Assembly: GCA_002482505.1 (NCBI GenBank)
Contig: DLGD01000038.1
Location: 82,876-146,875, forward strand
DNA length: 64,000 nucleotides
Source: Christensenella sp. UBA7703
GTDB taxonomy: Bacteria; Bacillota; Clostridia; Christensenellales; CAG-138
Reading direction: 5' to 3'
A program made the position numbers and the translations under genes. Below, piece by piece: positions 34,002 to 43,201 of the stretch. The notes beneath the pieces are model-generated. The model ran no database searches. It was not told the DNA's origin and saw nothing but the letters and a program-made list of their open reading frames with translations. Every line of letters begins with the position of its first letter. The first letter of the stretch is position 1.

Positions 34002-34811
34002 ATGGGCGCCTTTAGTGGCTATTATCTCTATTGCGATCTCGACGGAACGCTTTTCGACGACGAAAAACGCGTCTCGCCGGAGAACCGCGCGGCAATCGAA
34101 ACTTTTGTACGCGAAGGCGGGCGCTTTGGTGTTGCAACCGGACGCGCCCCTTCTATCATTGGCACAATCGAACGCGACCTTCCGGTCAACGCGCCTTGCA
34201 TCCTGCTCAACGGTGCGGGCCTTTACGATCTATCGAAGAAGGAATTTTTAGCGATGCATCCGGTCGATCGGGCGCTGATGGAACACTTTGCACGCCGTGT
34301 GGTCGAGGTGCGCAACAACGCTTGTGTTCAGGTGTTTTCCGACTGCTCCATCTTTGAGACAAATCCGAATCAGCGGGACGACCCACATACAATCTCCGAG
34401 GGGTTGCCTGTGACAAAAATCGAAATGGCAGATATTCGCGAGTCCGCGCTGAAGCTGCTGATTGCGCATACGTCGGAAAACCTTGATGTGATTCAGACGG
34501 AGATTCTGCAGGAAGCTGGGATCGATCGATTCTCCGTGTTTCGCACGGCAGACTGGTATCTGGAGTTTGTAGCAGCGGGGGTCAACAAAGGCACCGCGCT
34601 GGAGAACGTCCGCACACGTTGCCTCGATTGTCAAACGATTCTGGCCATCGGGGATTATAACAACGATCTGGAGATGGTTTCCCTTGCCGATATTGGCGGC
34701 GCGCCTGCCAACGCGATTGATGAAGTGAAAGCCGTGGCGAACGTCGTGTTGGATACCAGCAACAATCAAAGCTGTGTAGCAGCGTTTCTCAGACAGACTC
34801 TTGGCATCTAG
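34002..34811 (+). CDS. HAD-superfamily (Cof-type) phosphatase
   Basis: 269 residues of the HAD IIB/Cof family. Motif I is YLYCDLDGTLFDDE (about 9-22) with the nucleophilic aspartate, a lysine near 200 serves motif III (GVNKGTALE), and motif IV is LAIGDYNNDLEM. A type IIB cap lies at about 85-190. These enzymes dephosphorylate sugar phosphates or related metabolites. The substrate cannot be told. It is a single gene with ribosome site TGGGAGG and its own terminator, divergent from psuK. Confidence 0.9.
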   Translation: MGAFSGYYLYCDLDGTLFDDEKRVSPENRAAIETFVREGGRFGVATGRAPSIIGTIERDLPVNAPCILLNGAGLYDLSKKEFLAMHPVDRALMEHFARRVVEVRNNACVQVFSDCSIFETNPNQRDDPHTISEGLPVTKIEMADIRESALKLLIAHTSENLDVIQTEILQEAGIDRFSVFRTADWYLEFVAAGVNKGTALENVRTRCLDCQTILAIGDYNNDLEMVSLADIGGAPANAIDEVKAVANVVLDTSNNQSCVAAFLRQTLGI

Positions 34812-34833
34812 TTGAATTAAAAAACCAAAAACA

Positions 34834-34867
34834 AAAATGCCGTTGCTTGAATTGCAACGGCATTTTT
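34834..34867. terminator. Terminator between HAD and carboxypeptidase genes
   Basis: A 13-bp perfect stem AAAATGCCGTTGC/GCAACGGCATTTT with a 7-base loop. A- and T-runs on both sides suit both convergent transcripts. Confidence 0.88.
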
Positions 34868-34883
34868 TGATGCTCAAGTTTTC

Positions 34884-36338
34884 TTATTCGTAGTATTGCT
34901 GCCGGCGCTGCTTGGCACGCGCGCGGCGCTTTCGCTCATAGCGGCGCTTCTGCTCCGAGAGGATGAAAATTACGATCAGAGCCACCAACAGCACCGCAAG
35001 GAGAACGAAGGTCAACGTCAGCGTATCGGAAGCACCCCAGTCCTTGCGGCCTTTGTCGATCAGCGGGGTACCGTCCGGCTGCGCGGTGACAACCGCCGTT
35101 TCCTCCGGCTGTGCGGCGGATTCGCCGGAGCCAAGCCCAACGGCAAAGTCCGCAATCAGGTTTGCCGAAGCAATCTTGCTCTCGCCGAGCATGTAGTCTA
35201 CCGTGCCCATGCTCTGGCCGGCAGAAATCGGCGCCTGTGCATCCGTGGTTAGCACCACGTTTGTGGTGATTGCCCCCGTGTTTGCCTTGATATCGTTGAT
35301 TTTTGCGCTGGTTGCGCGGATTGTCAAGCTATCGATCTGGGCACTCATGGTCAGTTGCCCGTTTTGCAGGTCGTCCGCATTTGCGTTGACAACGCCTGTC
35401 GTGAAGGTCTTTTGTAGCCCGAGTTCCGCTGCTGTCACGGTTTGATAACCGTTTGCAAAGACGTATTCAAAGATCCCGGCGGCGTTGACAAACCGCGCGA
35501 GATTGGTCATCACCGTGTCCCCGCCGTAAAGATCCGCTTTGTCGCCAAACATGGTGATGATGACGCGTGCGCCGTCCTTTTCCGCAGCGGCGACAAGGCA
35601 TTTGCCCGCGCTGTCCGTATCCCCCGTCTTTCCGCCGATGGCATAGGGGTATACGGTCTGCACCGGATCACCCGCAACCGCGTTGAGCAGACGGTCCGTA
35701 TTCACGAGCACCAGATCCGTCGGGCGGACGCTGTTTGCGGGCACGGTATAGGTCTTCGTTCCGGCAATCTCGACAAATTCTTTGTTTTTCAGTGCGTAGG
35801 CCATGAGCTTCGCCATGTCCCGCGCGGTGGTATAATGGTCGTCGTTCTGTACGCCGTGGGGATTGCTGTAGTGCGTGCTCGTCATGCCGATCTCCTGCGC
35901 TTTTTGATTCATCAGCGCAACAAATGCATCGACCGAACCTGAAACGTGCTTGGCGATCGCCTCGCCTGCGTCGTTGCCGGAGACGAGCATGAGCCCGTAG
36001 ACCAAATCCCGCAGCGTCAGCGTTTCGCCTGGCTGAATGCCCATCAAAGAAGAATACTTGGAAAACTTGGTCGTGGTGCCGAGCACTTCCTCCCCGACGG
36101 TAAAAGAATCGTCTAGGTTGCCGTTTTCGAGGGTCACCAGCGTAGTCATAATCTTGGTCGTGCTCGCGGGAAACACTTTTTGATCCGCATTGCGCTCAAA
36201 AAACACCACACTCGGGTCGTCACCATCCACAACAATCATGTTCGGCGTTGGAATCGAGTTGTAGTCATAGTCCGCATGCGCTACCGCGGGGATGGTAAGA
36301 ATTGTCAAAACCAGCAAAATGCTGAGAAATCGTTTCAT
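34884..36338 (-). CDS. D-alanyl-D-alanine carboxypeptidase (DacF/PBP5 type)
   Basis: 484 residues. A signal peptide (about 1-22) is followed by a peptidase S11 domain with S59-T-T-K62 (nucleophilic serine and lysine), SGN in LMLVSGNDAG and KTG in GGKTGDTDSAGK. A PBP5-C-like beta domain spans about 290-400. Unusually for simple DacF, the protein ends in a membrane helix (about 445-467) and a strongly basic tail (RRYERKRRARAKQRR), so it is anchored with the enzyme outside. It trims peptidoglycan pentapeptides. The start is placed at the ATG following GGGAGACTGGA. Confidence 0.93.
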   Translation of the reverse strand: MKRFLSILLVLTILTIPAVAHADYDYNSIPTPNMIVVDGDDPSVVFFERNADQKVFPASTTKIMTTLVTLENGNLDDSFTVGEEVLGTTTKFSKYSSLMGIQPGETLTLRDLVYGLMLVSGNDAGEAIAKHVSGSVDAFVALMNQKAQEIGMTSTHYSNPHGVQNDDHYTTARDMAKLMAYALKNKEFVEIAGTKTYTVPANSVRPTDLVLVNTDRLLNAVAGDPVQTVYPYAIGGKTGDTDSAGKCLVAAAEKDGARVIITMFGDKADLYGGDTVMTNLARFVNAAGIFEYVFANGYQTVTAAELGLQKTFTTGVVNANADDLQNGQLTMSAQIDSLTIRATSAKINDIKANTGAITTNVVLTTDAQAPISAGQSMGTVDYMLGESKIASANLIADFAVGLGSGESAAQPEETAVVTAQPDGTPLIDKGRKDWGASDTLTLTFVLLAVLLVALIVIFILSEQKRRYERKRRARAKQRRQQYYE

Positions 36339-36422
36339 TCCAGTCTCCCAATTTATCGTGTTCATCGTCTTGCAGTATAGCAAAACAGCCCCTATATTGG
36401 TAGAGGTTTTTTGCTTTTGTGA

Positions 36423-36451
36423 TTGATTGTTTACATTCCCGCGGCTATACT
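36423..36451 (+). promoter_or_regulatory. Sigma-A promoter of the rubrerythrin-deoC operon
   Basis: TTGATT, 17 bases, TATACT. The 80-base leader that follows holds two hairpins, GCCGTGG...CCACGGC (about 36461-36485) and CGGGG/CCCCG just before the ribosome site. Confidence 0.7.
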
Positions 36452-36531
36452 GAAGTTGTCGCCGTGGGCGTATGTGCGCCACGGCATCTTAAAACATTGA
36501 GCGGGGTTCAATCCCCGAAAGGAGCGATAGT

Positions 36532-37083
36532 ATGATGACAAAACAATTCCGCTGCCCCGTCTGCGGGTATGTACACACCGGTGATTCCGCGCCGGATTTC
36601 TGCCCGGTTTGCAAAGCACCGGGGGATTCGTTTATCGAAGTTACGCAGGAAGCGAAACAGTATGCCGCAGAGCATGTGGTCGGCATCGCGGCCGGCGTAG
36701 ACGCAGAGGTGCTGGAAGGTCTTCGCATGAACTTCTCCGGTGAATGCACCGAGGTTGGCATGTATCTCGCCATGGCGCGCGTAGCGGAGCGTGAGGGCTA
36801 TCCGGAAGTGGCAGAAGCATTCAAGCGCTATGCCTTTGAAGAGGCGGATCATGCCTCCCGTTTTGCAGAGCTGCTGGGCGAAGTCATCACCACCTCCACC
36901 AAGAAAAACCTTGAGTTGCGCGCGGCCGCCGAGTTCGGCGCATGCGACGGGAAAACACAGCTCGCCAAGCGCGCCAAGGAACTCAACCTCGACGCAATCC
37001 ACGACACCGTGCACGAGATGGCACGAGACGAAGCGCGCCACGGCAAAGGCTTTGAAGGCCTGCTCAAGAGGTATTTCGCATGA
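36532..37083 (+). CDS. Reverse rubrerythrin (rubredoxin-first peroxide reductase)
   Basis: 183 residues. The rubredoxin-like iron site is at the N-terminus (CPVC at 8-11 and FCPVCK at about 23-28), and the four-helix diiron domain follows with Glu-rich motifs (FSGECTEVGMYL, EEADHASRFAELLGE, DEARHG). This order is the reverse of classical rubrerythrin and is characteristic of anaerobic Clostridia, where it reduces hydrogen peroxide and oxygen. It is first in an operon and overlaps deoC by four bases, an odd partner for an oxygen-defence protein. Confidence 0.93.
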   Translation: MMTKQFRCPVCGYVHTGDSAPDFCPVCKAPGDSFIEVTQEAKQYAAEHVVGIAAGVDAEVLEGLRMNFSGECTEVGMYLAMARVAEREGYPEVAEAFKRYAFEEADHASRFAELLGEVITTSTKKNLELRAAAEFGACDGKTQLAKRAKELNLDAIHDTVHEMARDEARHGKGFEGLLKRYFA

Positions 37084-37721
37084 ATCCGCTGAATACGTAT
37101 CTGGATCACACGCTGCTCAAAGCGGATGCAACGCGCGCGGATATCCTCGCCGTCACCGCAGAAGCAAAGGAATATCATACCGCAAGCGTCTGCGTGAACA
37201 CCTGCTATACCTCCCTGGTTGCGCAGGAGCTCAAGGGCAGCGGGGTCAAAACCTGCGTCGTCGTCGGTTTCCCGCTGGGCGCAATGTCGTCCGGCGCAAA
37301 AGCGGTTGAGGCCGCCCTCGCCGTGCGCGAAGGCGCGGAAGAAGTCGACATGGTCATGAACATCGGCGCGGCAAAAGCGGGCGACTGGGCGGCGGTTCAG
37401 GCAGATATCGCGGCTGTGGTCAACGCAGCAAAGCCTGCCATCGTCAAGGTCATCATCGAAACCTGCCTGCTCCTAGATGAGCAGAAGATAAATGCGTGCC
37501 TTGCCGCAAAGGCCGCCGGTGCTGCGTTTGTGAAGACCTCGACCGGTTTTTCGACCGGCGGAGCCACTGCGGCGGACATCGCGCTCATGCGAAAGACCGT
37601 CGGCCCCAAGATGGGTGTGAAAGCAAGCGGCGGTGTACGCACACGCGAACAAGCGCTTGCAATGATCGAAGCCGGTGCCACCCGAATCGGTTGCAGTTCC
37701 ACCAAAACAATCATGGGATAA
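37080..37721 (+). CDS. deoC: Deoxyribose-phosphate aldolase
   Basis: 213 residues, full length. It cleaves 2-deoxyribose 5-phosphate to glyceraldehyde 3-phosphate and acetaldehyde in deoxynucleoside catabolism. The Schiff-base lysine is Lys152 in FVKTSTGFSTGG. Lys181 in GVKASGGVRT and Asp90 in EEVDMVMNIG complete the relay. Translation is coupled to the rubrerythrin gene by an ATGA overlap. With psuG/psuK nearby it supports nucleoside salvage, though no phosphorylase or deoxyribomutase gene is present. Confidence 0.96.
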   Translation: MNPLNTYLDHTLLKADATRADILAVTAEAKEYHTASVCVNTCYTSLVAQELKGSGVKTCVVVGFPLGAMSSGAKAVEAALAVREGAEEVDMVMNIGAAKAGDWAAVQADIAAVVNAAKPAIVKVIIETCLLLDEQKINACLAAKAAGAAFVKTSTGFSTGGATAADIALMRKTVGPKMGVKASGGVRTREQALAMIEAGATRIGCSSTKTIMG

Positions 37722-37769
37722 TGCTCCTTCCCGTTCACAGTTTACAGTTTATTCAAGTGTAAAAAGTGG

Positions 37770-37808
37770 GAGCCGAATGCCTGAAAACGGCATTTTGGCT
37801 CTTTTTTT
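37770..37808 (+). terminator. Terminator of the rubrerythrin-deoC operon
   Basis: Stem GAGCC-ATGCC/GGCAT-GGCTC with small bulges, followed by seven T. The remaining gap to 38094 is non-coding and should contain the promoter of the next gene. Only a weak TTGACT element was seen, near 37830. Confidence 0.82.
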
Positions 37809-38094
37809 GTATGGAATCCCCCACTTATAGCGTTTTGACTGTGAAAGGATTAACAATTTATCCATAGATTCTTCACAATAATCACGATCATTCACCCCCA
37901 CATCCTATGGTAAACTATAGTTGCATTGGAATGGCGATTTTTTCGTGTATCGTCAAGCGGCAAACGGATCGATTTTTACCCACTGTCCATCACTGGATTT
38001 CCAGTCGCCGGGCCTCGATCGATTCAGCCTGCACGTCCTATGCTATCTTCAGTGCATACACAGAGCCGACTCTCAAACGAGGAGCGTGAATCAT

Positions 38095-39792
38095 ATGGAT
38101 CAACATGACGGCGGTTACGGTTATCCGCCCTATGACGAGGACCCCCGCGCGACCGGGAATGGTTCTGGATCAGCGCGCGGATATCGCGACGACCCGGCAG
38201 CCTATTCTGGCACACCTGCGCAGCAGTACGATCCCAATGCGCCCTTTGACCCCGCATACGGCGCGCAGAGCGGATATGACGAGCAGGGTTACGCACAGCA
38301 GAATTATACGCAGCAGGGCTATCCGAATTCGGATAACCCGTATGCCCCGCGCCCAATCGATCCCAACTATAGCTATCAGGGGCAACAAGGTAACGCTTAC
38401 GACGCCCAGCAGGAGTACTATGCGCAGCAGCCTCATACGGGTTCCTATGCGCAGCCGAGCGCTCCTTACGGGCAACAGCCGTCCGTCGATCCCTACGCCC
38501 CGCGCCAGAACGCAGGACGCTATCAGGATAACCCGGACAGCGCATATGCAACAAGGCTTCAGATGACCGACTATTCCCAGCACGGCAATACCGGACGCAC
38601 GCAGATGCCCGCGGACGATGAGGGCTACGGCTATTCGCAGCGCGGCGCAACGGGGCGCACGAATATTCCCCGCGAGACGGATGACTACGGCTATTCACCC
38701 CGCAGCACAACCTCCCGCACGCGCATGCCGGAGGATGTGGAAGAGTTCACCCCACGCGGCAGCACCTCTCGCACACGCATGCCCGAAAGCGATGACGAAT
38801 ACGCGCCGCGCTCCGGCGCATCCCGTGCGCGCTATCCGCAGGGTGAGGATCGCTATTCGCGAGACATGGACGATGACGACGCCTATGAGCGCCCGCGTAC
38901 CAAGAAAAAGCGCACAAAGTTTGGCAAGTTCATGCATGCGCTCGGCTTATATCTTGCGCAGTTACCCTCGAAAACGTTGATCATCTTTGGCGGAGTTTTC
39001 GCGGTAGCCCTTGTAACAGTCATCCTGATTGCAATTCTGGTACCCAAGAGCGGACGCACCGAGGTGCCGGACGACGGGCAGCTCTCCATCATGGACAACA
39101 CGCCGACCCCTTCCCTCGCGCCAACGAATACACCGGCACCGACCGAAGAAATCACCCCGACGCCTGCTCTGCCAACGCTGACCGAGAATATCTCAAAGGC
39201 CGGCACGGTGAGCGATCTGATTCCGGATATTCAGAAGCGGCTTGTCGAGCTTGGCTATATGAGTGAACCTGAGGGCGGTTACACCACGAAGTTTGGACCC
39301 ACGACCAAGACCGCCATCCGTCTGTTCCAGGTAAAGAATTATGAAGATTCCAAGTACTGGGACGGCATCATCGGAAACGGGACATACACCCTGCTGATGA
39401 GCGATCAAGCCAAAGCCTATTATCTCGCACGCGGCGATGGTGATGACCGTACAAAGGAACTCACCAAGCTGGTTCAGGATGTAACCAATCTGCAAAAGCG
39501 GCTGATTGAACTCGGTTACCTGACAGGCTCCGCAACAGGGCTTTATGGCAACACCACGGTGCAGGCCGTGCAAACTTTCCAGGAATATCACGGGCTGCCG
39601 ATGGACGGAAAAGCAGGTCAGGAGACGTTGAAGCTGATTAATAGCACAGACGCGATGACAGCCGCCGTTGGCAAGGTCAACAACAAGACCAAGATGACGC
39701 CTGCGCCCGGCGCGAGCGTTTCCCCGGGAACCGGAACGACAACGACAACGCCGAATCCGGGCACGTCCACCTCACCTTCCGCAAACCCGTAA
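38095..39792 (+). CDS. Membrane-anchored peptidoglycan-binding protein with long disordered N-terminus
   Basis: 565 residues. Residues 1-150 are low-complexity, rich in Gln, Tyr, Pro, Ala and Gly. Residues 150-265 hold five imperfect repeats of an SRTRMPE...DDEY...PR(S/G) unit. A basic segment (RTKKKRTKFGKF) precedes one membrane helix (about 295-317), so the repeats are cytoplasmic. Outside lie a Pro/Thr-rich linker, two PG_binding_1 domains (about 365-440 and 460-520) with IQKRLVELGYM and LQKRLIELGYL motifs, and a Pro/Thr/Ser tail. No catalytic domain is present. It may link the cell wall to a cytoplasmic scaffold. The ATG at 38095 follows GAGGAG. Confidence 0.8.
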   Translation: MDQHDGGYGYPPYDEDPRATGNGSGSARGYRDDPAAYSGTPAQQYDPNAPFDPAYGAQSGYDEQGYAQQNYTQQGYPNSDNPYAPRPIDPNYSYQGQQGNAYDAQQEYYAQQPHTGSYAQPSAPYGQQPSVDPYAPRQNAGRYQDNPDSAYATRLQMTDYSQHGNTGRTQMPADDEGYGYSQRGATGRTNIPRETDDYGYSPRSTTSRTRMPEDVEEFTPRGSTSRTRMPESDDEYAPRSGASRARYPQGEDRYSRDMDDDDAYERPRTKKKRTKFGKFMHALGLYLAQLPSKTLIIFGGVFAVALVTVILIAILVPKSGRTEVPDDGQLSIMDNTPTPSLAPTNTPAPTEEITPTPALPTLTENISKAGTVSDLIPDIQKRLVELGYMSEPEGGYTTKFGPTTKTAIRLFQVKNYEDSKYWDGIIGNGTYTLLMSDQAKAYYLARGDGDDRTKELTKLVQDVTNLQKRLIELGYLTGSATGLYGNTTVQAVQTFQEYHGLPMDGKAGQETLKLINSTDAMTAAVGKVNNKTKMTPAPGASVSPGTGTTTTTPNPGTSTSPSANP

Positions 39793-39806
39793 GTCATAAG
39801 TAGCAC

Positions 39807-39831
39807 AAAGGGCGCCAACAGGCGCCCTTTT
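39807..39831 (+). terminator. Terminator after the peptidoglycan-binding protein gene
   Basis: Perfect 10-bp stem AAAGGGCGCC/GGCGCCCTTT with loop AACA and flanking T. It also suits the convergent VOC gene. Confidence 0.85.
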
Positions 39832-39858
39832 CGTTTGCTCTAGCTGCTATGATTATGA

Positions 39859-40329
39859 TTATTCGTCCTTCAAAAACCCGTCTATCATTTCAACAGGTAC
39901 TTCCATGCGCTGAGCCGCCTGCTCCCGCGTCATGCCCGCAGAAAGAAAGCGTCGCGCAACGTCCCCCATATGCTCGCCAACCTCGATGATATGCCCGTCT
40001 ATGTCGTAAAAACGAACCGCGCGCTGACCCCAGTTATGTTCGATCAAACCGTGAATGAGCTCAACGTCGAACACGCGCATACGCACAAAGAACGACTCGA
40101 TCTCGTGTTCCTCAAAGAAAAGCTCTGCATCATTTGCGCCATATGTAATCTCGTCGGCATCCCTGTTAATAAACGAAAGCCACGTCTCCTCTTGCTGGAG
40201 GGAGATTCCGTTTGTATAGGCGATATATACACCCAAATCCATAGAGACTACGCACCCCAGCAGCCCCTCATAAAGCTTTCTTGCGCGGCTGATATCACGC
40301 ACCGCGAGCAGCGTGCCGGAATATTTCAT
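39859..40329 (-). CDS. Glyoxalase/bleomycin-resistance (VOC) family protein
   Basis: 156 residues. One VOC domain (about 1-115) has paired beta-alpha-beta-beta-beta modules (YSGTLLAVRDISRARKLYEGLLG and RAVRFYDIDGHIIEVGEHM, in part), with the glutamate of IIEVGE as a likely metal ligand. A C-terminal helical tail (ARRFLSAGMTREQAAQRMEVPVEM, in part) is unusual and could bind another protein. The substrate is unknown. Confidence 0.82.
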   Translation of the reverse strand: MKYSGTLLAVRDISRARKLYEGLLGCVVSMDLGVYIAYTNGISLQQEETWLSFINRDADEITYGANDAELFFEEHEIESFFVRMRVFDVELIHGLIEHNWGQRAVRFYDIDGHIIEVGEHMGDVARRFLSAGMTREQAAQRMEVPVEMIDGFLKDE

Positions 40330-40409
40330 ACGACCTGTCTCCTTTGTAGGTTGGATGATTTTAGCGGTATCATATCACACGGGTTGCCGGTTTACCAGAA
40401 CCCGTAAGC

Positions 40410-40446
40410 AAAAAGACAACCCCGCAGAAGAATCTGCGGGGTTGTC
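40410..40446 (-). terminator. Terminator of the opp operon
   Basis: Perfect 14-bp stem GACAACCCCGCAGA/TCTGCGGGGTTGTC with a T-run on the minus strand, after oppA. Confidence 0.9.
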
Positions 40447-40469
40447 GCGTGTGTTAACGAATTGGGTTC

Positions 40470-42182
40470 TTATTTGGCAACGGTTGCATCCCAGAACATC
40501 TTGTTGCCCGTGCCCGTCACGCCAAAGCCCGTGAAGTTCGTCTGCGACAGAACGTCGTCAGCATAGAACACGATCGGGATGATCGGCATGTCGTTCATGA
40601 TGATTGCTTCCGCCTGGTGGTACATTTCCATACGCTTGACGGGATCCTGCTCCGTGCGCGCGCCGATGACCAGTGCATCGTACTCGGGGTTGTTGTAGTG
40701 CCCGTCGTTCGTGCCTGCGGTGCTCACAAAGAGATCAAAGAACGTCGCGGGATCGGTGTAGTCGCCAACCCAGCCCTGACGTGCAATCTGGCAATCAGAG
40801 GTCTTGCGGTACTGCTGGAAGGTCGCCCAGTCCATCGTCGCGATTTCCACGTCGATGCCGAGGTTTTCTTTCCACATCTGCATGATCGCTTCGGCAACCG
40901 CCTGGTGGCCGGTGTTCTCGTTCACGCTGAACTCAAGTTTCGGGAAGCCCTTGCCATCCGGGAAGCCGGCTGCGGCGAGGAGTTCCTTCGCTTTTGCAAC
41001 GTTTGCAGCGTAATCGGTCGTGATATCACCACCGACGACTTCGCCAGCGGTCTTACGGAAGTCGGAGCCAGCGGTGGCATCCGGCACGCCGTACGGTACG
41101 AGCGAGTAGGCGGGAATGCGGGAGTCAGCCCAGACAGTCTGGTTGACAAACGCACGGTCGATCGCCAGCGAGAGGGCCTTGCGGACGTTGACGTCTTTCA
41201 GAACTTCAAGACCGCCGTCGATCTGCTGAACTTCGAGGTAATACAGACCGATCTGACCGAACTGGGTGTATTCCGGAGTCTGACGCAGAGCGGCAAGCTC
41301 ATCGGACGGGAAGGAGTCGGCCAGCTGGAGTTCTCCGGCTTTGAACGCGGCCAGAATGGCGTTGTCATCATCGGAGAGCATGCAATTGAGGGTGTCGAGC
41401 TTCGTGGAAGCTGTATCCCAGTAGGTTTCGCTCTTCGTGAACGTGATGAGGCTCTCATGCGCGAAGGAAGAGAGCACGTAACGGCCGTTGGAGACCTGAG
41501 ATTCCGGCTCAACGGACCAGCCTTCGGGATTCGCTTCCACGATATCCTGACGCAGCGGCATCAGGCTCGGGAACGCCAGAAGGTCCTTGGTGTAGGGAAC
41601 GTTTGCTGCAATGTCGAACTCCAGCGTCTTATCATCCACAGCTTTGACGCTGAGCTGATCCGGCGTGATGGTGCCGTCCGCAACCTGATGGCCATTGGCA
41701 AAGAAGTCCTGGCCGATGTAGCCGTAGGAAGAGCCGGTGGCCGGATCGCAAAGGCGAACCCAGGAGTACACGAAATCTTTGGCGGTGACGGGGACGCCGT
41801 CGCTCCAGAAGATGTCGTCACGCAGGGTGGCAACCACGTGCGCGGTGCCATCCGCGTTATCCGTAATCGTAACGTCTTTCGCCTGACCGAGCGAGAACGA
41901 ACCGTCGGTGTTCGGGCGATAGAGGCCTTCATACAGATGCGTGATGTAGATCATGCCGTCGACCGCCTCGTTCATGTTCGGGTCGAGCGTGGCAGGTTCG
42001 GAGCCAACGCAAACGGTCGCGCTGGTGGGTTCTGCTGCAACCGGTGCTTCGGTTGCGGCTGCGGGCGCTGCTTCCTCGGTGCTTGCCGGTGCTGCCGGTG
42101 TCGCCGGCGTGCATGCGAACATGCCAAACGCCAGGGACATGATCATGACCAGCGTGAGTACGAGGGTAAGTGTCTTTTTCAT
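40470..42182 (-). CDS. oppA: Oligopeptide ABC transporter substrate-binding lipoprotein
   Basis: 570 residues of the SBP_bac_5 family. The signal peptide has lipobox FGMFAC (Cys24), then an Ala/Pro/Glu-rich linker (25-55). The family signature is around residues 90-115 (ITHLYEGLYR, then the DGSFSLGQAKDV segment). It captures oligopeptides outside the membrane for the OppBCDF importer. It is the last gene of oppBCDFA, separated from oppF by 50 bp with its own AAGGAGG ribosome site, which allows a higher output. Confidence 0.93.
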   Translation of the reverse strand: MKKTLTLVLTLVMIMSLAFGMFACTPATPAAPASTEEAAPAAATEAPVAAEPTSATVCVGSEPATLDPNMNEAVDGMIYITHLYEGLYRPNTDGSFSLGQAKDVTITDNADGTAHVVATLRDDIFWSDGVPVTAKDFVYSWVRLCDPATGSSYGYIGQDFFANGHQVADGTITPDQLSVKAVDDKTLEFDIAANVPYTKDLLAFPSLMPLRQDIVEANPEGWSVEPESQVSNGRYVLSSFAHESLITFTKSETYWDTASTKLDTLNCMLSDDDNAILAAFKAGELQLADSFPSDELAALRQTPEYTQFGQIGLYYLEVQQIDGGLEVLKDVNVRKALSLAIDRAFVNQTVWADSRIPAYSLVPYGVPDATAGSDFRKTAGEVVGGDITTDYAANVAKAKELLAAAGFPDGKGFPKLEFSVNENTGHQAVAEAIMQMWKENLGIDVEIATMDWATFQQYRKTSDCQIARQGWVGDYTDPATFFDLFVSTAGTNDGHYNNPEYDALVIGARTEQDPVKRMEMYHQAEAIIMNDMPIIPIVFYADDVLSQTNFTGFGVTGTGNKMFWDATVAK

Positions 42183-42232
42183 TCCATCATCCTCCTTATT
42201 TTATACAGGCACGCGCCTGTTGGGGAACGTGT

Positions 42233-43198
42233 TTAGAACTCACCTGCAAAATGGCAGGCGACCTGATGCCCACCGCTGAGTTCTCTCAAAACCGGGGTCT
42301 GCTCATGGCAAATTTCTTTTGCATACGGGCAGCGGGTCGAAAAGACACAGCCTTTGGGAGGCGTCAGCGGGTTGGGGATTTCGCCCTCCAGAATGATGCG
42401 CTTTCTCGCGCGGTTCACCTGCGGGTCAAATGCGGGGATTGCGGAAAGCAACGCGCGCGTATAGGGATGCAGCGGGCGCGCATGTAGCTCTTTTGTCTCC
42501 GCGAGTTCAACGATTTTGCCGAGGTACATAACCCCGATGCGCTGTGAAATATGCTTCACAACCGCCAGATCGTGCGCAATGAAGAGATAGGTCAACCCCA
42601 TATCCTGCTGCAGCTTCTCCAGCATATTGATGATCTGCGCCTGGATGGATACGTCCAGCGCGGAGACCGGCTCGTCGCAAACGATAAACTCCGGTTCCAC
42701 CGCAAGCGCGCGGGCGATGCCGATGCGCTGACGCTGGCCGCCGGAAAACTCGTGCGGATAGCGCGTCGCCTGTTCGCTGTTGAGGCCAACCTGCTCCAGA
42801 AGCGAGTTGATGCGTTCTCTGCGCTCGCCCTTGCTGTTTGCCAGCTTGTGGATATCGATCGGCTCGCCGACGATATCACCAACCGTCATGCGCGGGTTGA
42901 GCGAGGCATACGGGTCTTGGAAGATATACTGCATCTTGCGGCGATACGGCTGAATCGGCACCTTTGTGATGTCTTTGCCAGCGTAAATAATCGAGCCATC
43001 CGTCGGCTCATACAGACGAAGAAGCGTGCGCCCCGCCGTTGTCTTGCCGCTGCCGGACTCGCCAACCAGTCCAAGCGTCTCTCCTTTGAAGATGTCAAAC
43101 GAAACATCCTCAACCGCGCGCAGCCTGTTTTGTCCGGCCTTTTCGCCTTTGATGATAAAGTGTTTCTTGAGATGTTTGATCTCGAGCAGCTTTTCCAT
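42233..43198 (-). CDS. oppF: Oligopeptide ABC transporter ATP-binding protein OppF
   Basis: 321 residues. It has Walker A GESGSGKTTAG (about 40-50), signature FSGGQRQRIGIARAL, Walker B FIVCDEPVSALD and the C-terminal oligopeptide/dipeptide ABC extension with cysteines in GCVFSTRCPYAKEICHE, cited in part. Those cysteines fit the Fe-S-like C-terminal motif common in OppF/DppF. It pairs with OppD, encoded three bases upstream. Confidence 0.95.
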   Translation of the reverse strand: MEKLLEIKHLKKHFIIKGEKAGQNRLRAVEDVSFDIFKGETLGLVGESGSGKTTAGRTLLRLYEPTDGSIIYAGKDITKVPIQPYRRKMQYIFQDPYASLNPRMTVGDIVGEPIDIHKLANSKGERRERINSLLEQVGLNSEQATRYPHEFSGGQRQRIGIARALAVEPEFIVCDEPVSALDVSIQAQIINMLEKLQQDMGLTYLFIAHDLAVVKHISQRIGVMYLGKIVELAETKELHARPLHPYTRALLSAIPAFDPQVNRARKRIILEGEIPNPLTPPKGCVFSTRCPYAKEICHEQTPVLRELSGGHQVACHFAGEF

Positions 43199-43201
43199 GG
43201 G

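Noticed and set aside
36490..36531. tRNA T-arm-like sequence (CGGGGTTCAATCCCCG) before the rubrerythrin gene
   Set aside because: The loop is one base short and no acceptor, D or anticodon arm can be built around it; it is a simple leader hairpin.
40617..42236. 539-residue plus-strand frame
   Set aside because: Antisense of oppA; GC bias at third codon positions keeps the frame open. No recognisable domain.
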